Counted from the stretch's first letter, positions 54,668-64,000 are shown. The stretch is DNA of 64,000 bases from Leeuwenhoekiella sp. (GCA_002708845.1 PAPI01000018.1:1-64000); one strand, 5' to 3'. The notes: generated by a model from the letters alone, not told the origin. Program-made: numbers and translations.

Positions 54668-55696
54668 ATGAAACAAAAAAGACCCTCAATTACCGATATT
54701 TCTAAAGCATTAAATGTTTCCATTACAACTATTTCATTTGTATTAAATGGAAAAGGGGAAGAGCGAAAAATCTCTAAGGAGGTTATTGAGAAAATAGAGA
54801 AATATGCGGAAAAAATAAATTATAGGCCTAATCAGGTTGCACAGAGTCTTCGTACCGGTAAAAGCAAAATTCTAGTCTTTATGGTTGAAGATATAGGGAA
54901 TAGCTTTTTTGCGAAAATAGCACGTATCATAGAAGAAATCGCTTATAAAAAAGACTATAAAGTTCTCTTTTGCAGTAATGAGAATAATGATGAGAGATCC
55001 CGAGAGCTTATTACTGTTTTTCATGAAAGGCAGGTTGACGGATTTATTATAATTCCTTCTGCAGGCATCGAAGCTGATATTCAAAATCTGATTAAAGCAG
55101 GTAAACCGGTTGTACTAGGAGATCGTTACTTTCAAAACTTACCCAGCCATTATGTTACAATTAATAATTATGATGCCTCTAAAAATGGAACGAAACATCT
55201 AATTGCTAATAACTATAAGAATATTGCTTTCATAACAATAGACACCAATCAAATACAGATGCTTGATCGTACCAGGGGATATGAAGATGCAGTAAAAGAA
55301 GCAGGATTACCAAGCCGCATACTGCGACTTCCCTTTGATGAAATCAATAAGGGAAAAGGCTTTGCAAAGATTGAAACTCTGGTTGCTCAGGATATAGATC
55401 TTGATGCAGTTTTCTTTTCAACCAACTATCTTACTCAGGGAGCACTAGAAATCATTAAGAATTTCAACCCGCAACTCATTGCAAAGCTGGGTATTCTAAC
55501 TTTTGACGATAACGAATTCTTTAGAATAAATACCCCTTCCATTTCTGCCGTAGCCCAGCCTTTGCAGGAAATGGCCGAAGAGATGATGCGTATTATGTTT
55601 AAGCTTCTTAAGTCTAAGGAGAAAGAAATACCATTGATTCAAACGGTGCTGGATGCTAAATTGATACCTAGAGACTCGTCTCTTGCTAAGAAATAA
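54668..55696 (+). CDS. LacI/GalR-family transcriptional regulator
   Basis: 342 residues. The N-terminal LacI helix-turn-helix (TDISKALNVSITTISFVLNG, about 8-27) and hinge helix (YRPNQVAQSLRTGKS) precede a periplasmic-binding-protein-like effector domain (about 66-335). It lies between two genes carrying the same palindromic operator and probably represses fucP and the DUF4965-to-GH92 series in the absence of a sugar effector. The effector is unknown. Confidence 0.93.
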   Translation: MKQKRPSITDISKALNVSITTISFVLNGKGEERKISKEVIEKIEKYAEKINYRPNQVAQSLRTGKSKILVFMVEDIGNSFFAKIARIIEEIAYKKDYKVLFCSNENNDERSRELITVFHERQVDGFIIIPSAGIEADIQNLIKAGKPVVLGDRYFQNLPSHYVTINNYDASKNGTKHLIANNYKNIAFITIDTNQIQMLDRTRGYEDAVKEAGLPSRILRLPFDEINKGKGFAKIETLVAQDIDLDAVFFSTNYLTQGALEIIKNFNPQLIAKLGILTFDDNEFFRINTPSISAVAQPLQEMAEEMMRIMFKLLKSKEKEIPLIQTVLDAKLIPRDSSLAKK

Positions 55697-55825
55697 GTCG
55701 TTTTGTAGCGCATTATCTAATGCTGATTTACCCATTAAAAGGGAATGGAGTTAAGACTTAAATTTTATTCTTTTTTGTAGATCAACCTTTACTTCTCAAG
55801 AATTTAATCAAAAAATACTTGTTTA

Positions 55826-55841
55826 AGTAAAACGTTTTATT
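55826..55841. promoter_or_regulatory. Probable LacI-family operator upstream of the DUF4965 gene
   Basis: AGTAAAACGTTTTATT, the precise reverse complement of the site at 54362-54377, lies 105 nt before the start of the first gene of the glycan series. Confidence 0.65.
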
Positions 55842-55945
55842 AATTTTAAATCCTTATTAACATTATAGATACATAAATAAATATTGAAGTCAGCAATTTC
55901 AAATTGAGTTCAAAAAGTATCAAAGGTCTATATATTTAAATCAAA

Positions 55946-58456
55946 ATGACAAACCTTACAAAGCGCTCCCTATTTATCTTAGTTCTTTTGGTATACGGCA
56001 GTTGTGATAAAAAGCTTAGTGAGGTTCAGCCAGAAGATATAAACGAAACCGCGAGTATTTCTCTCCGAGTTCCTGCCTACCCTCTTGTGACCCATAATCC
56101 AAACTTTAGCATTTGGTCCATGGGTGATAGCCTAAATACATCTACAACAAAACACTGGACCGAACAAGATCATTCCTTAGTTGGTATTGCAGAAGTAGAT
56201 GGAAAACTCTACCGCTTTCTTGGAATGGAATCAAAAACGTATAAAACCATTTTGCCATCTAGCGATGAAGAATTGTATACAGTAAGTTACACCGAAGAAC
56301 AACCACACCAAAACTGGATTAATCCTAATTATGACGCTTCCAATTGGAAAAAAGGTCAGGCACCATTTACTGATGATGTTTCACAGGCTAAAACGCTATG
56401 GGAAAGTGATAATTTATACTATCGAAGATCATTTGACCTCAAAGATTCTGGTCCGGATAATCTCTATTTAAAATTGAGACACGACGATAATGTCAAAGTT
56501 TACATTAATGGGATAGAAATCTATGATTACAAAGGTTGGCAGCACAGTTTCAAGTACATTCAATTAAATAAAAGAGCCTTAGAGTCTTTAAAAAAAAACG
56601 GTAATGTTTTGGCCATTCATATTCAAAATACGGCTGGAGGCAGATGGCTTGATGCCGGACTTGTTACCGAAACTAGAATACCGGGAATAGAGAATATGCG
56701 AAAAGCCAAACAAACTGAAGTATCCCTCACGGCTAATCAAACGCAATATAATTTTATTTGCGGTGGAGTTAATCTTACGGCAACCTTTACCTCTCCTCTA
56801 CTTATACAGGATTTAAAAATATACGCAAGACCTATTAGCTATCTTGATGTTAAGACAGCATCCAATGATACAAAAGAACATCAGGTCAAAATTTATCTTG
56901 GTGCTTCGGGAACCATTGCTGCCAATACCTCTACGCAAAAATTAAAAGGTGAAAAGTATATTAAAAATGGTTTGGCGACCCTTAAAGTTGGTACTGAGGA
57001 CCAGCCCGTACTTAAAAAAAGTGGGGATGATCTTCGGGTAGATTGGGGATATTTTTACATTTCCACTCCTGCTACTAACGCAGTTCAATACCTTAGTAAC
57101 GTCGAAGATGCATTATCTACTCTAACACCAGAAACAAAACTTCAAACTGAAAATATACCTGAAACAGGTCTAATGCTCAACACAGTTATTGATTTTGGTA
57201 AAATCATAGAACCTAAAAACCAGGTGTTCTTACTGGGTTATGACGAAGAATTATCAGTAAATTATTTTGGAGAAAATTTAAAGCCCTGGTATAAAAAGGA
57301 GGCATCCTCATTTGATCAGTTGTTAGCTAACGCTTATGCTGATCACGATAGCATACTCAAAAGCGTAAAGACATTTGATCTAAAGCTTTATGAAGACGCT
57401 CTTAAAGCTGGGGGTTCAAAGTATGCAGATCTATGTGTTCTAGCGTATAGACAAGCCATCGCCGCGCATGTTCTTGTAGAATCTCCGCAGGGAGAAATTT
57501 TATTTCTATCAAAAGAGAATAATAGTAACGGTTCTATAAATACGGTTGATGTTACTTACCCTTCTGCTCCTTTGTTTTTAATCTATAATCCAGATTTACT
57601 TAAAGGAATGCTTAACGGTATTTTTGAATACAGTGAGAGTGGCAGGTGGCAAAAACCGTTTCCTGCACACGATCTGGGTACTTATCCTATTGCTACCGGG
57701 CAAACCTATGGTGAAGATATGCCCGTTGAAGAAGCTGGGAATATGCTTATTCTAACGGCGGCAATTGCCCAGCAGGAGGGCAATGCAGATTACGCAAAAA
57801 AACACTGGGAAACTTTGACGACCTGGGCAAATTTCTTGATGGAAAGTGGTTTCGATCCGGCAAACCAACTCTCTACCGATGACTTTGCGGGTCATCTTGC
57901 CCGCAATGCTAACCTCTCAGTAAAAGCAATAATGGCTATTGCTTCTTATGCTAAGCTTGCTGAGATGCTTGGGGAAACTGAAACCGCAAACAAATTTACA
58001 GATGCCGCTAAAGAAATGGCCGTTAAATGGAAAGATATTGCCTTAGACGGCGATCATTATGTGTTGGCTTTTGGAAGTCCAGGTACTTGGAGTCAGAAAT
58101 ACAATCTCGTATGGGATGATATTTTAAATCTAAATATTTTTCCAGAAGACGTTCAGAAAACTGAAGTTGATTATTATCTGACTAAACAGGAGAAATTCGG
58201 ATTACCTCTGGACAGTAGAAAATCCTATACTAAATCAGATTGGGTGGTATGGACCGCTACACTTGCCGACAATGATGAAAACTTTGAAGCACTTTTAAAC
58301 CCAATGTGGGATTATGCTAACACCACACCTAATCGCGTACCGCTGAGTGATTGGCACGAAACAACCGATGCAACTAAAATTGGGTTTAAAGCCCGATCTG
58401 TGGTCGGCGGGTATTTCATAAAAATGCTTAAAGAACAAGAACTTAAGAATAACTAA
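55946..58456 (+). CDS. Glutaminase-A-like lipoprotein (DUF4964/DUF5127/DUF4965/DUF1793 type)
   Basis: 836-residue lipoprotein (lipobox YGSC, C20). The N-terminal part has PLVTHNPNFSIWSMGD and HWTEQDHSLVG, the usual start of DUF4964/DUF5127 proteins. Between about residues 100 and 250 is an inserted beta-sandwich resembling a galactose-binding domain (YYRRSFDLKD, YINGIEIYDYKG). The C-terminal alpha/alpha-barrel (about 480-830) has YADLCVLAYRQAIAAH and the DLGTYPIATGQTYGEDMPVE region. Fungal relatives are called glutaminase A, but the bacterial ones sit in glycan loci and their true substrate is not established. It heads the plus-strand series and has the operator upstream. Confidence 0.85.
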   Translation: MTNLTKRSLFILVLLVYGSCDKKLSEVQPEDINETASISLRVPAYPLVTHNPNFSIWSMGDSLNTSTTKHWTEQDHSLVGIAEVDGKLYRFLGMESKTYKTILPSSDEELYTVSYTEEQPHQNWINPNYDASNWKKGQAPFTDDVSQAKTLWESDNLYYRRSFDLKDSGPDNLYLKLRHDDNVKVYINGIEIYDYKGWQHSFKYIQLNKRALESLKKNGNVLAIHIQNTAGGRWLDAGLVTETRIPGIENMRKAKQTEVSLTANQTQYNFICGGVNLTATFTSPLLIQDLKIYARPISYLDVKTASNDTKEHQVKIYLGASGTIAANTSTQKLKGEKYIKNGLATLKVGTEDQPVLKKSGDDLRVDWGYFYISTPATNAVQYLSNVEDALSTLTPETKLQTENIPETGLMLNTVIDFGKIIEPKNQVFLLGYDEELSVNYFGENLKPWYKKEASSFDQLLANAYADHDSILKSVKTFDLKLYEDALKAGGSKYADLCVLAYRQAIAAHVLVESPQGEILFLSKENNSNGSINTVDVTYPSAPLFLIYNPDLLKGMLNGIFEYSESGRWQKPFPAHDLGTYPIATGQTYGEDMPVEEAGNMLILTAAIAQQEGNADYAKKHWETLTTWANFLMESGFDPANQLSTDDFAGHLARNANLSVKAIMAIASYAKLAEMLGETETANKFTDAAKEMAVKWKDIALDGDHYVLAFGSPGTWSQKYNLVWDDILNLNIFPEDVQKTEVDYYLTKQEKFGLPLDSRKSYTKSDWVVWTATLADNDENFEALLNPMWDYANTTPNRVPLSDWHETTDATKIGFKARSVVGGYFIKMLKEQELKNN

Positions 58457-58522
58457 TTTGAAGAACACAACTGTTTTACAACAAATTTTTAAAAACGTAT
58501 AGGTTAACTAAAATCACAAAAC

Positions 58523-59971
58523 ATGGATAAAAATAAAAAGCAATCGTCAACACCAAGAAGAGATTTCATCAAAAAAACTGCTGTTGCTTCTCTTGGAGTT
58601 TCAATTATTCCGCGTCACGTTTTGGGAGGAGTAGGTTTTACTGCACCAAGTGATAAGCTCGTTGTGGCCGGTATAGGAGTAGGCGGCAAAGGGGAAAGCG
58701 ATATAAAAAGTTTTGCAGATTCTGGACTTGCAGAAATTGGCTTTCTCTGCGATGTAGACGATCGTCGTGCTGCAACATCTCGAGCACGCTTTCCTAAGGC
58801 AAAATATTACAAGGATTATCGCGAAATGCTTGACAAGGAAGGAAAGAAAATAGATGCGGTATCAGTATCCAGTCCAGATCATAATCACGCAGTCCAGGCA
58901 ATGGCGGCAATGAAAATGGGCAAACACGTATATGTACAAAAGCCCCTTACCCATGATATTTATGAAGCACGGGCACTTACTGAAGCTGCAGATCAATATA
59001 AAGTGGTTACTCAAATGGGTAACCAGGGAGCTTCTAATAATGGTACCCGATTAATGAGTGAATGGTATGATGCTGGTCTTATCGGTGATATTCAAGAAGT
59101 ATATTGCTGGACAGACCGTCCTGTATGGCCGCAGGGAATTCCGTGGCCTCAAAAATCAGCACCGGTACCTTCTGAACTCGACTGGGATCTTTGGTTGGGG
59201 ACGGCCCCTTATAAGGACTATGTTGATGGGTTCGTACCCTTTAACTGGCGTGGTTGGTGGGATTATGGTACCGGTGCATTAGGCGATATGGGTTGTCACC
59301 TTGTAGAGGTACCCGTACGCGTACTTAATCTTAAATATCCAAAAGATGTTCAGTGTAGCGTAGGCAGTGTTTATGTTGACGAATTTAAACGCGGTTATTT
59401 CCCGGACAGTTGTCCACCCTCAAGTCATGTAACCATGACCTTTCCTAAAACCGATAAAACCAAGGGAGACATCAAGCTTCACTGGATGGATGGCGGAATT
59501 CAACCGGCAAGACCAGAAGAATTAGGACCAAACGAAGTATTTGGTGACGGGGGCAATGGGGTACTTTTTATAGGTACCAAGGGTAAAATGATGTGTGGCA
59601 CGTATTCTGAGAATCCTCAACTATTACCAACCTCAAAAACCGAACAAACGAAAGTTTCTGAAAAATACGAGCGCGTACCGGGGCAATCAAGCGGTCATTA
59701 TAAGCAATGGGTTGAAGCAGCCCTTGCCGGATATGGTAAGAAAGAAGTGAGTTCGCCTTTCAGCGTTGCCGGACCTCTAACCGAAACCTTACTCATCGCA
59801 AATCTAGCCATTAGAGGCTTTGATGTGCGCAAAGAATTAGCCAGCGGTGGTTTTGAATATCCCGGCCGTTATATTGAAATGCTTTGGGATGCTGAAAATA
59901 TGCGTGTCACTAATTTTGAAGAAGCCAATCAGTTTGTAAGACGAAATTATCGCGAGGGCTGGAAACTCTAG
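58523..59971 (+). CDS. Tat-exported Gfo/Idh/MocA-family oxidoreductase
   Basis: 482 residues. A twin-arginine signal (TPRRDFIKKT, residues 11-20) precedes an NAD(P)-binding Rossmann domain (VVAGIGVGGKGESDI about 48-62; KHVYVQKPLTHD with the conserved KP) and a C-terminal Gfo/Idh/MocA dimerisation domain (GALGDMGCHLVEVP). Such exported members keep a tightly bound cofactor and may oxidise or epimerise sugars, and a few act as glycosidases through transient oxidation. It sits 66 nt after the DUF4965 gene and ends before a strong hairpin. Confidence 0.92.
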   Translation: MDKNKKQSSTPRRDFIKKTAVASLGVSIIPRHVLGGVGFTAPSDKLVVAGIGVGGKGESDIKSFADSGLAEIGFLCDVDDRRAATSRARFPKAKYYKDYREMLDKEGKKIDAVSVSSPDHNHAVQAMAAMKMGKHVYVQKPLTHDIYEARALTEAADQYKVVTQMGNQGASNNGTRLMSEWYDAGLIGDIQEVYCWTDRPVWPQGIPWPQKSAPVPSELDWDLWLGTAPYKDYVDGFVPFNWRGWWDYGTGALGDMGCHLVEVPVRVLNLKYPKDVQCSVGSVYVDEFKRGYFPDSCPPSSHVTMTFPKTDKTKGDIKLHWMDGGIQPARPEELGPNEVFGDGGNGVLFIGTKGKMMCGTYSENPQLLPTSKTEQTKVSEKYERVPGQSSGHYKQWVEAALAGYGKKEVSSPFSVAGPLTETLLIANLAIRGFDVRKELASGGFEYPGRYIEMLWDAENMRVTNFEEANQFVRRNYREGWKL

Positions 59972-60012
59972 ATTCGTCAAAAAGACTTGATTGAATACTA
60001 GAAAAGCACTCT

Positions 60013-60070
60013 AAACTTTTTCGGATTCTTCCATTTTTGAAAAAATCGTGGAGAATCCGAAAAAGTTTTT
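60013..60070 (+). terminator. Long hairpin between the oxidoreductase and GH43 genes
   Basis: AAACTTTTTCGGATTCT (60013-60029) and its exact reverse complement (60052-60068) form a perfect 17-bp stem, with further partial pairing in the loop, followed by TTTAATATAG. It probably ends the DUF4965-oxidoreductase message. Confidence 0.7.
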
Positions 60071-60126
60071 AATATAGAAAACCTCCCGAACCCGATTTAC
60101 AATAAGGAACATACTAAATTTATATT

Positions 60127-61095
60127 ATGACCAAATACGTTTCGCTTTTAACCCTTTTAATCCTGTCCGGTAGTTGCGCTCAGGAACGTGCTGACAATAA
60201 CCCTGTGTTTCCCGGTTGGTATGCCGACCCTGAGGGAATTATATTTGATGACACCTACTACATATACCCTACTTTCTCAGCACCTTATGAGAAACAGGTT
60301 TATCTGGATGCCTTCTCGTCAACTGATTTAACAAACTGGACTAAACACGAACGTATTTTAGACACTGCTGCCATTAAATGGGCAAAACGTGCGATGTGGG
60401 CACCTTCAATTATCAAAAAAGACAGTAAATACTTCTTATTCTTCGGCGCAAACGATATCCAGAGTGATGAAGAATTAGGAGGAATAGGCATTGCTGTAAG
60501 TGATTCACCTCAAGGCCCGTTTAAAGATTATCTGGGTAAGCCACTCATTGATAAATTCCACAATGGTGCGCAACCAATTGACCAATTTGTATTTAGAGAT
60601 AAAGACGGCTCGTATTATTTATATTACGGAGGTTGGAGACATTGTAACGTTGCAAAACTCAATGATGACTTCACGGGCTTTATTCCGTTTGAGGACGGTT
60701 CACTATTTAAGGAAATAACTCCTGAAGGTTACGTGGAAGGCCCTTTTATGTTTATTAAAGATGGAAAATATTACTTTATGTGGTCTGAAGGTGGATGGAC
60801 GGGACCCGATTATAGTGTTGCTTATGCCATTTCAGATTCACCATTTGGTCCATTCAAAAGAGAGGATAAAATTTTACAACAGGATCCTAAAATCGCTACC
60901 GGTGCAGGCCACCATAGCGTGATTCACCCAGAAGGTTCTGATGATTATTATATGGTTTACCATCGAAGACCACTTGATGAAACAGACCGCAACTCCAGAG
61001 AAACCTGTATAGACCGTATGTATTTTGATGAAAATGGATTAATCAAACCTGTTACAATTACTAAAGAGGGGGTTGAGGCTAATCCCTTAAAATAG
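60127..61095 (+). CDS. Glycoside hydrolase family 43-like lipoprotein
   Basis: 322-residue lipoprotein (lipobox SGSC, C17) with a single five-bladed propeller domain. Candidate GH43 catalytic residues are D34 in WYADPEG (base), D152 in IDQFVFRDKDG (modulator) and E204 in GYVEGPFMF (acid). The family hydrolyses terminal or internal arabinosyl, xylosyl or galactosyl linkages by inversion. Surface or periplasmic anchoring is expected. It lies between the oxidoreductase and the GH92 genes. Confidence 0.9.
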   Translation: MTKYVSLLTLLILSGSCAQERADNNPVFPGWYADPEGIIFDDTYYIYPTFSAPYEKQVYLDAFSSTDLTNWTKHERILDTAAIKWAKRAMWAPSIIKKDSKYFLFFGANDIQSDEELGGIGIAVSDSPQGPFKDYLGKPLIDKFHNGAQPIDQFVFRDKDGSYYLYYGGWRHCNVAKLNDDFTGFIPFEDGSLFKEITPEGYVEGPFMFIKDGKYYFMWSEGGWTGPDYSVAYAISDSPFGPFKREDKILQQDPKIATGAGHHSVIHPEGSDDYYMVYHRRPLDETDRNSRETCIDRMYFDENGLIKPVTITKEGVEANPLK

Positions 61096-61155
61096 CATTG
61101 AATACCTATCATTTATTATTGAACTAAAAATCAATCTGATTGCAAACCTTCATTT

Positions 61156-63465
61156 ATGCTCCTAATTTCTAAAAAGTCTATTTGGCTCTACGCACTTTGT
61201 TTTACAGTGGTAACTATTTGCAAAGCACAAACTCAAATTATAAAATCTGTAGATAACCCTGTAGACTATGTTAACCCATTAATGGGTACAGATTCTAGCC
61301 CGGGACTTTCTAATGGTAATACTTATCCTGCTGTAGCTGTACCATGGGGAATGAACTTCTGGACTCCTCAAACCGGAACTATGGGGCACGGCTGGGCCTA
61401 TACCTACAATGCCAATAAAATTCGTGGCTTTAAACAAACGCACCAACCATCACCCTGGATGAATGATTACGGTCAGTTTGCTTTAATGCCTGTTACCGGA
61501 GGCTTGAAATTTAATCAGGATGATCGCGCCAGTTGGTTTTCACATAAAGCGGAAGAGTCAACACCTTATTATTACAAAGTCTATTTAGCTGATCACGATG
61601 TAACGGTTGAACTTACCCCTACTGAACGTGCTGCTCAATTTAAAATGACTTTTCCCAAGACTGACAGTTCTTATGTGGTAATCGATCCCTTTGACAAAGG
61701 TTCGTATGTAAAAGTCATTCCTGAAGAAAATAAAATTATTGGTTATACCACAAAATATTCCCGTGGTGAACTGAAAAACTTTAAAAACTACTTCATCATT
61801 CAGTTTGATACCCCTTTTAGCGATGTAAATACCTGGGAAGGTAATAATCTCGCAAAAGGAGAAGCAGAAATGGAAGCAGATCACGCGGGAGCTATTGTAG
61901 GTTTTGACACTAAAAATGGTGCAGTGGTTAATGCTAAAGTTGCCTCTTCATTCATCAGTTTTGAGCAGGCTCAACTCAATCTGGATCGTGAAATCGGTAC
62001 TGAAGATTTCGAAGAAACCAAACAAAATGCACGCGACCTGTGGAATGAAAAATTAGGTCGAATAGATGTAAGTGGTGGTACCATTGATCAGGTAAGAACC
62101 TTCTATTCTTGTCTCTACCGTACACTTTTCTTCCCTAATAAACTTTACGAGATTAACAAAAAGGAAGAAATTGTACACTGGAGTCCTTATACCGGTGAGA
62201 TCTTACCCGGTTATATGTTTGCCGGTACTGGTTTCTGGGATACCTTCAGAGCACTATATCCATTCTTAAATTTAGTATATCCTTCAATTAATAAAGAAAT
62301 GCAGGCCGGTCTGGCCAATGACTTTAAAGAAGGTGGCTGGTTACCAGAATGGTCTAGCCCTGGTTATGCAAATATTATGGTGGGTAACAACTCCGCCTCA
62401 GTTGTTGCAGATGCATATATTAAAGGTTTAAGAGGTTATGATACTGAAACATTATGGGAGGCTCTTGTGAATGGAGCTAACAATGAAGGTCCGATGACAG
62501 CTGTAGGCCGAGCCGGAGCTCCGTACTACAACAAACTAGGTTATGTTCCTTATGATGTAGGTGTTAATGAAAGTGCAGCCAGAACGCTGGAATATGCTTA
62601 TGATGACTTCGCTATTTATCAATTTGGAAAAGCCATTGGCAAGCCTAAAAAAGAAATCAAAAAGTACAAAGAGCGTAGTATGAACTATAAGAATCTTTTT
62701 GATCCAGGCTATGGACTGATGCGTGGGAAAAACGAAGACGGAAGCTGGCAACAGGATTTCAATCCGTTTAGATGGGGTAATCCTTTTACCGAAGGAAACA
62801 GCTGGCATTACAGCTGGTCCGTTTTCCACGATGTACAAGGTCTTATTGACCTGATGGGTGGAGAGAAAAACTTTGTAAAAAAACTTGATTCGGTATTTTC
62901 GATGCCTCCTGTTTTTGACGAAAGTGTGTATGGTGGTGTTATTCACGAGATACGGGAAATGCAAATTGCCGATATGGGACAGTATGCGCACGGGAATCAG
63001 CCTATTCAACACATGATCTATCTGTATAACTACGCCGGTGCTCCCTGGAAAACGCAGTATTGGGCACGAGAAACGATGAATCGAATGTATATGCCTACTC
63101 CAGACGGTTACTGTGGAGATGAAGATAACGGGCAAACTTCTGCCTGGTATGTATTCTCTGCAATGGGCTTCTACCCTGTTGCTCCCGCTACAGATCAGTA
63201 TGTTTTAGGAGCACCTCTTTTTAAGAAAATAACCGTAAGTCTCGAAAATGGTAAAGAATTAATGATCAATGCTCCTGAAAACAGTAATGAAAACCGCTAT
63301 ATTGAATCCATGAAGGTTAATGGCAAAACCTATGAGAAAAACTGGTTGAGCCATAGCGAAATTATGAAGGGAATGACTATTAATTATGAAATGACTGATG
63401 AACCGAATAAATCACGCGGTGCAGATGAATCTGATTATCCATATTCACTTTCAAATGACAACTAA
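61156..63465 (+). CDS. GH92 family alpha-mannosidase, first of two
   Basis: 769-residue exported protein (signal peptide to about residue 24, CKAQ). The N-terminal beta-sandwich begins VDYVNPLMGTDSSPG. The (alpha/alpha)6 barrel contains the GH92 hallmarks GTGFWDTFRALYPFLNLVYP, EGNSWHYSWSVFHDVQGL and GDEDNGQTSAWYVFSAMGFY, the last carrying the acidic residues of the calcium-dependent inverting mechanism. GH92 enzymes remove terminal alpha-mannose from N-glycans, yeast mannan or similar glycans. It lies 60 nt after the GH43 gene and 20 nt before a second GH92 gene. Confidence 0.94.
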   Translation: MLLISKKSIWLYALCFTVVTICKAQTQIIKSVDNPVDYVNPLMGTDSSPGLSNGNTYPAVAVPWGMNFWTPQTGTMGHGWAYTYNANKIRGFKQTHQPSPWMNDYGQFALMPVTGGLKFNQDDRASWFSHKAEESTPYYYKVYLADHDVTVELTPTERAAQFKMTFPKTDSSYVVIDPFDKGSYVKVIPEENKIIGYTTKYSRGELKNFKNYFIIQFDTPFSDVNTWEGNNLAKGEAEMEADHAGAIVGFDTKNGAVVNAKVASSFISFEQAQLNLDREIGTEDFEETKQNARDLWNEKLGRIDVSGGTIDQVRTFYSCLYRTLFFPNKLYEINKKEEIVHWSPYTGEILPGYMFAGTGFWDTFRALYPFLNLVYPSINKEMQAGLANDFKEGGWLPEWSSPGYANIMVGNNSASVVADAYIKGLRGYDTETLWEALVNGANNEGPMTAVGRAGAPYYNKLGYVPYDVGVNESAARTLEYAYDDFAIYQFGKAIGKPKKEIKKYKERSMNYKNLFDPGYGLMRGKNEDGSWQQDFNPFRWGNPFTEGNSWHYSWSVFHDVQGLIDLMGGEKNFVKKLDSVFSMPPVFDESVYGGVIHEIREMQIADMGQYAHGNQPIQHMIYLYNYAGAPWKTQYWARETMNRMYMPTPDGYCGDEDNGQTSAWYVFSAMGFYPVAPATDQYVLGAPLFKKITVSLENGKELMINAPENSNENRYIESMKVNGKTYEKNWLSHSEIMKGMTINYEMTDEPNKSRGADESDYPYSLSNDN

Positions 63466-63485
63466 TCAAAGAGATTAAAACTTAA

Positions 63486-64000
63486 ATGAACTACTTTAAA
63501 TATAAAACCCTTATCACCGCCGCAAGTTTACTTGCGGCTGGTGTTTTTACTATACAGGCACAGGAAGATCTTGCTAAATATGTAGACCCGATGATTGGTA
63601 CTGCAAAAATGGGACATACCTATCCGGGTGCAACCGTACCATTTGGAAGTGTACAATTAAGTCCAGATACTGATACTATTCCCTATGCTGTAAACGGGCG
63701 TTATAATCCGGACGTTTACAAATATTGTGCAGGTTATCAATATGAAGATTCAACTATCGTAGGTTTTAGTCACACGCATTTTAGCGGCACGGGTCACTCC
63801 GATTTGGGTGATTTTCTGGTAATGCCTACGGTTGGAAAACTTCAATTAAATCCCGGGACCGAAGCAAATCCCGATAGCGGTTATCGCTCGCGATTTTCTC
63901 ATGATGAAGAAACCGCTGAAGCAGGATACTATTCCGTAAATCTAAAAGACTACGGTATTAAAGCTGAGCTTACTGCAACCACGCGTGTAGGAGTGCATCA
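63486..64000 (+). CDS. GH92 family alpha-mannosidase, second of two (cut by the window end)
   Basis: An open frame from ATG 63486 runs without a stop to the end of the window. After a signal peptide (ending TIQAQ) it reads YVDPMIGTAKMGHTYPGATVP and CAGYQYEDSTIVGFSHTHFS, then GTGHSDLGDFLVMPTVG. This is the N-terminal beta-sandwich of GH92, of the subgroup with the FSHTHFSGTG motif that the first enzyme lacks. It is therefore a different GH92 subfamily from its neighbour, and the two may act on different mannosidic linkages. The catalytic domain lies beyond the window. Confidence 0.9.
   Translation, partial: MNYFKYKTLITAASLLAAGVFTIQAQEDLAKYVDPMIGTAKMGHTYPGATVPFGSVQLSPDTDTIPYAVNGRYNPDVYKYCAGYQYEDSTIVGFSHTHFSGTGHSDLGDFLVMPTVGKLQLNPGTEANPDSGYRSRFSHDEETAEAGYYSVNLKDYGIKAELTATTRVGVH

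Noticed and set aside
60013-60068. Perfect 17-bp inverted repeat considered as a regulator operator
   Set aside because: The arms are separated by 22 nt, the repeat sits between co-directional genes just after a stop codon, and T-rich sequence follows, which fits a terminator better.

Overview
The window is AT-rich DNA from a member of the Bacteroidota, most likely a marine Flavobacteriaceae. The grounds are SusC/SusD outer-membrane pairs with STN-FecR-ECF sigma trans-envelope control, DUF4843 and PKD-like lipoproteins, TAnnTTTG-type promoter boxes, TTG/GTG starts without obvious Shine-Dalgarno sites, and a GH92/GH43 glycan region. No rRNA, tRNA or CRISPR array was recognised.

Layout. Positions 1-263 hold a frame-broken remnant of a Bacteroidota-type tyrosine integrase. 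Positions 320-52,800 hold three paralogous copies of one modular locus. Locus 1 (minus strand, 19.8 to 0.3 kb) reads sigma, fecR, susC, susD, DUF4843 lipoprotein, PKD-like lipoprotein, two TlpA-type thioredoxins, a stand-alone DsbD-alpha domain, DsbD, M16 peptidase, PLP enzyme. Locus 2 (minus strand, 34.2 to 20.6 kb, sigma gene divergent) reads fecR, a frameshifted susC, susD, three TlpA-type proteins, two DsbD-alpha domains, DsbD; its M16 and PLP genes are missing. Locus 3 (plus strand, 36.2 to 52.8 kb) reads sigma, fecR, susC, susD, two thioredoxin-fold proteins, DsbD, M16, a deleted second M16, PLP enzyme. Loci 2 and 3 are head to head around a debris-filled centre near 35 kb that holds a broken XRE regulator and two small ORFs. 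The outer PLP/M16/DsbD arms at 0.3-7 kb and 46-53 kb are inverted paralogues.

How the genes may work together (inference). An STN-domain SusC receptor senses its ligand and signals through FecR to the ECF sigma. SusCD imports a ligand that is probably peptidic. A concentrated periplasmic thiol-reducing chain (three DsbD, three separate DsbD-alpha domains, seven TlpA/thioredoxin proteins) reduces disulfides. M16 metallopeptidases degrade the peptide. A class-V PLP enzyme that keeps a Cys where cysteine desulfurases have their catalytic Cys may process the released cysteine or a derivative. No glycosidase lies in these loci, so they are not ordinary polysaccharide utilisation loci. In all three copies the fecR-susC gap carries a T-tailed hairpin pointing against susC, and a TAAATTTG box on the same strand overlapping the susC start codon. 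This predicts a family of short cis-antisense RNAs.

From 53 kb to the end lies a separate glycan-catabolic region: a FucP-type sugar permease (minus), a LacI regulator, a glutaminase-A-like DUF4965 protein, a Tat-exported Gfo/Idh/MocA oxidoreductase, a GH43-like lipoprotein, and two tandem GH92 mannosidases, the last cut by the window end. Two mirror-image TAAAACGTTTTA palindromes, one before the permease and one before the DUF4965 gene, are the probable LacI operators.
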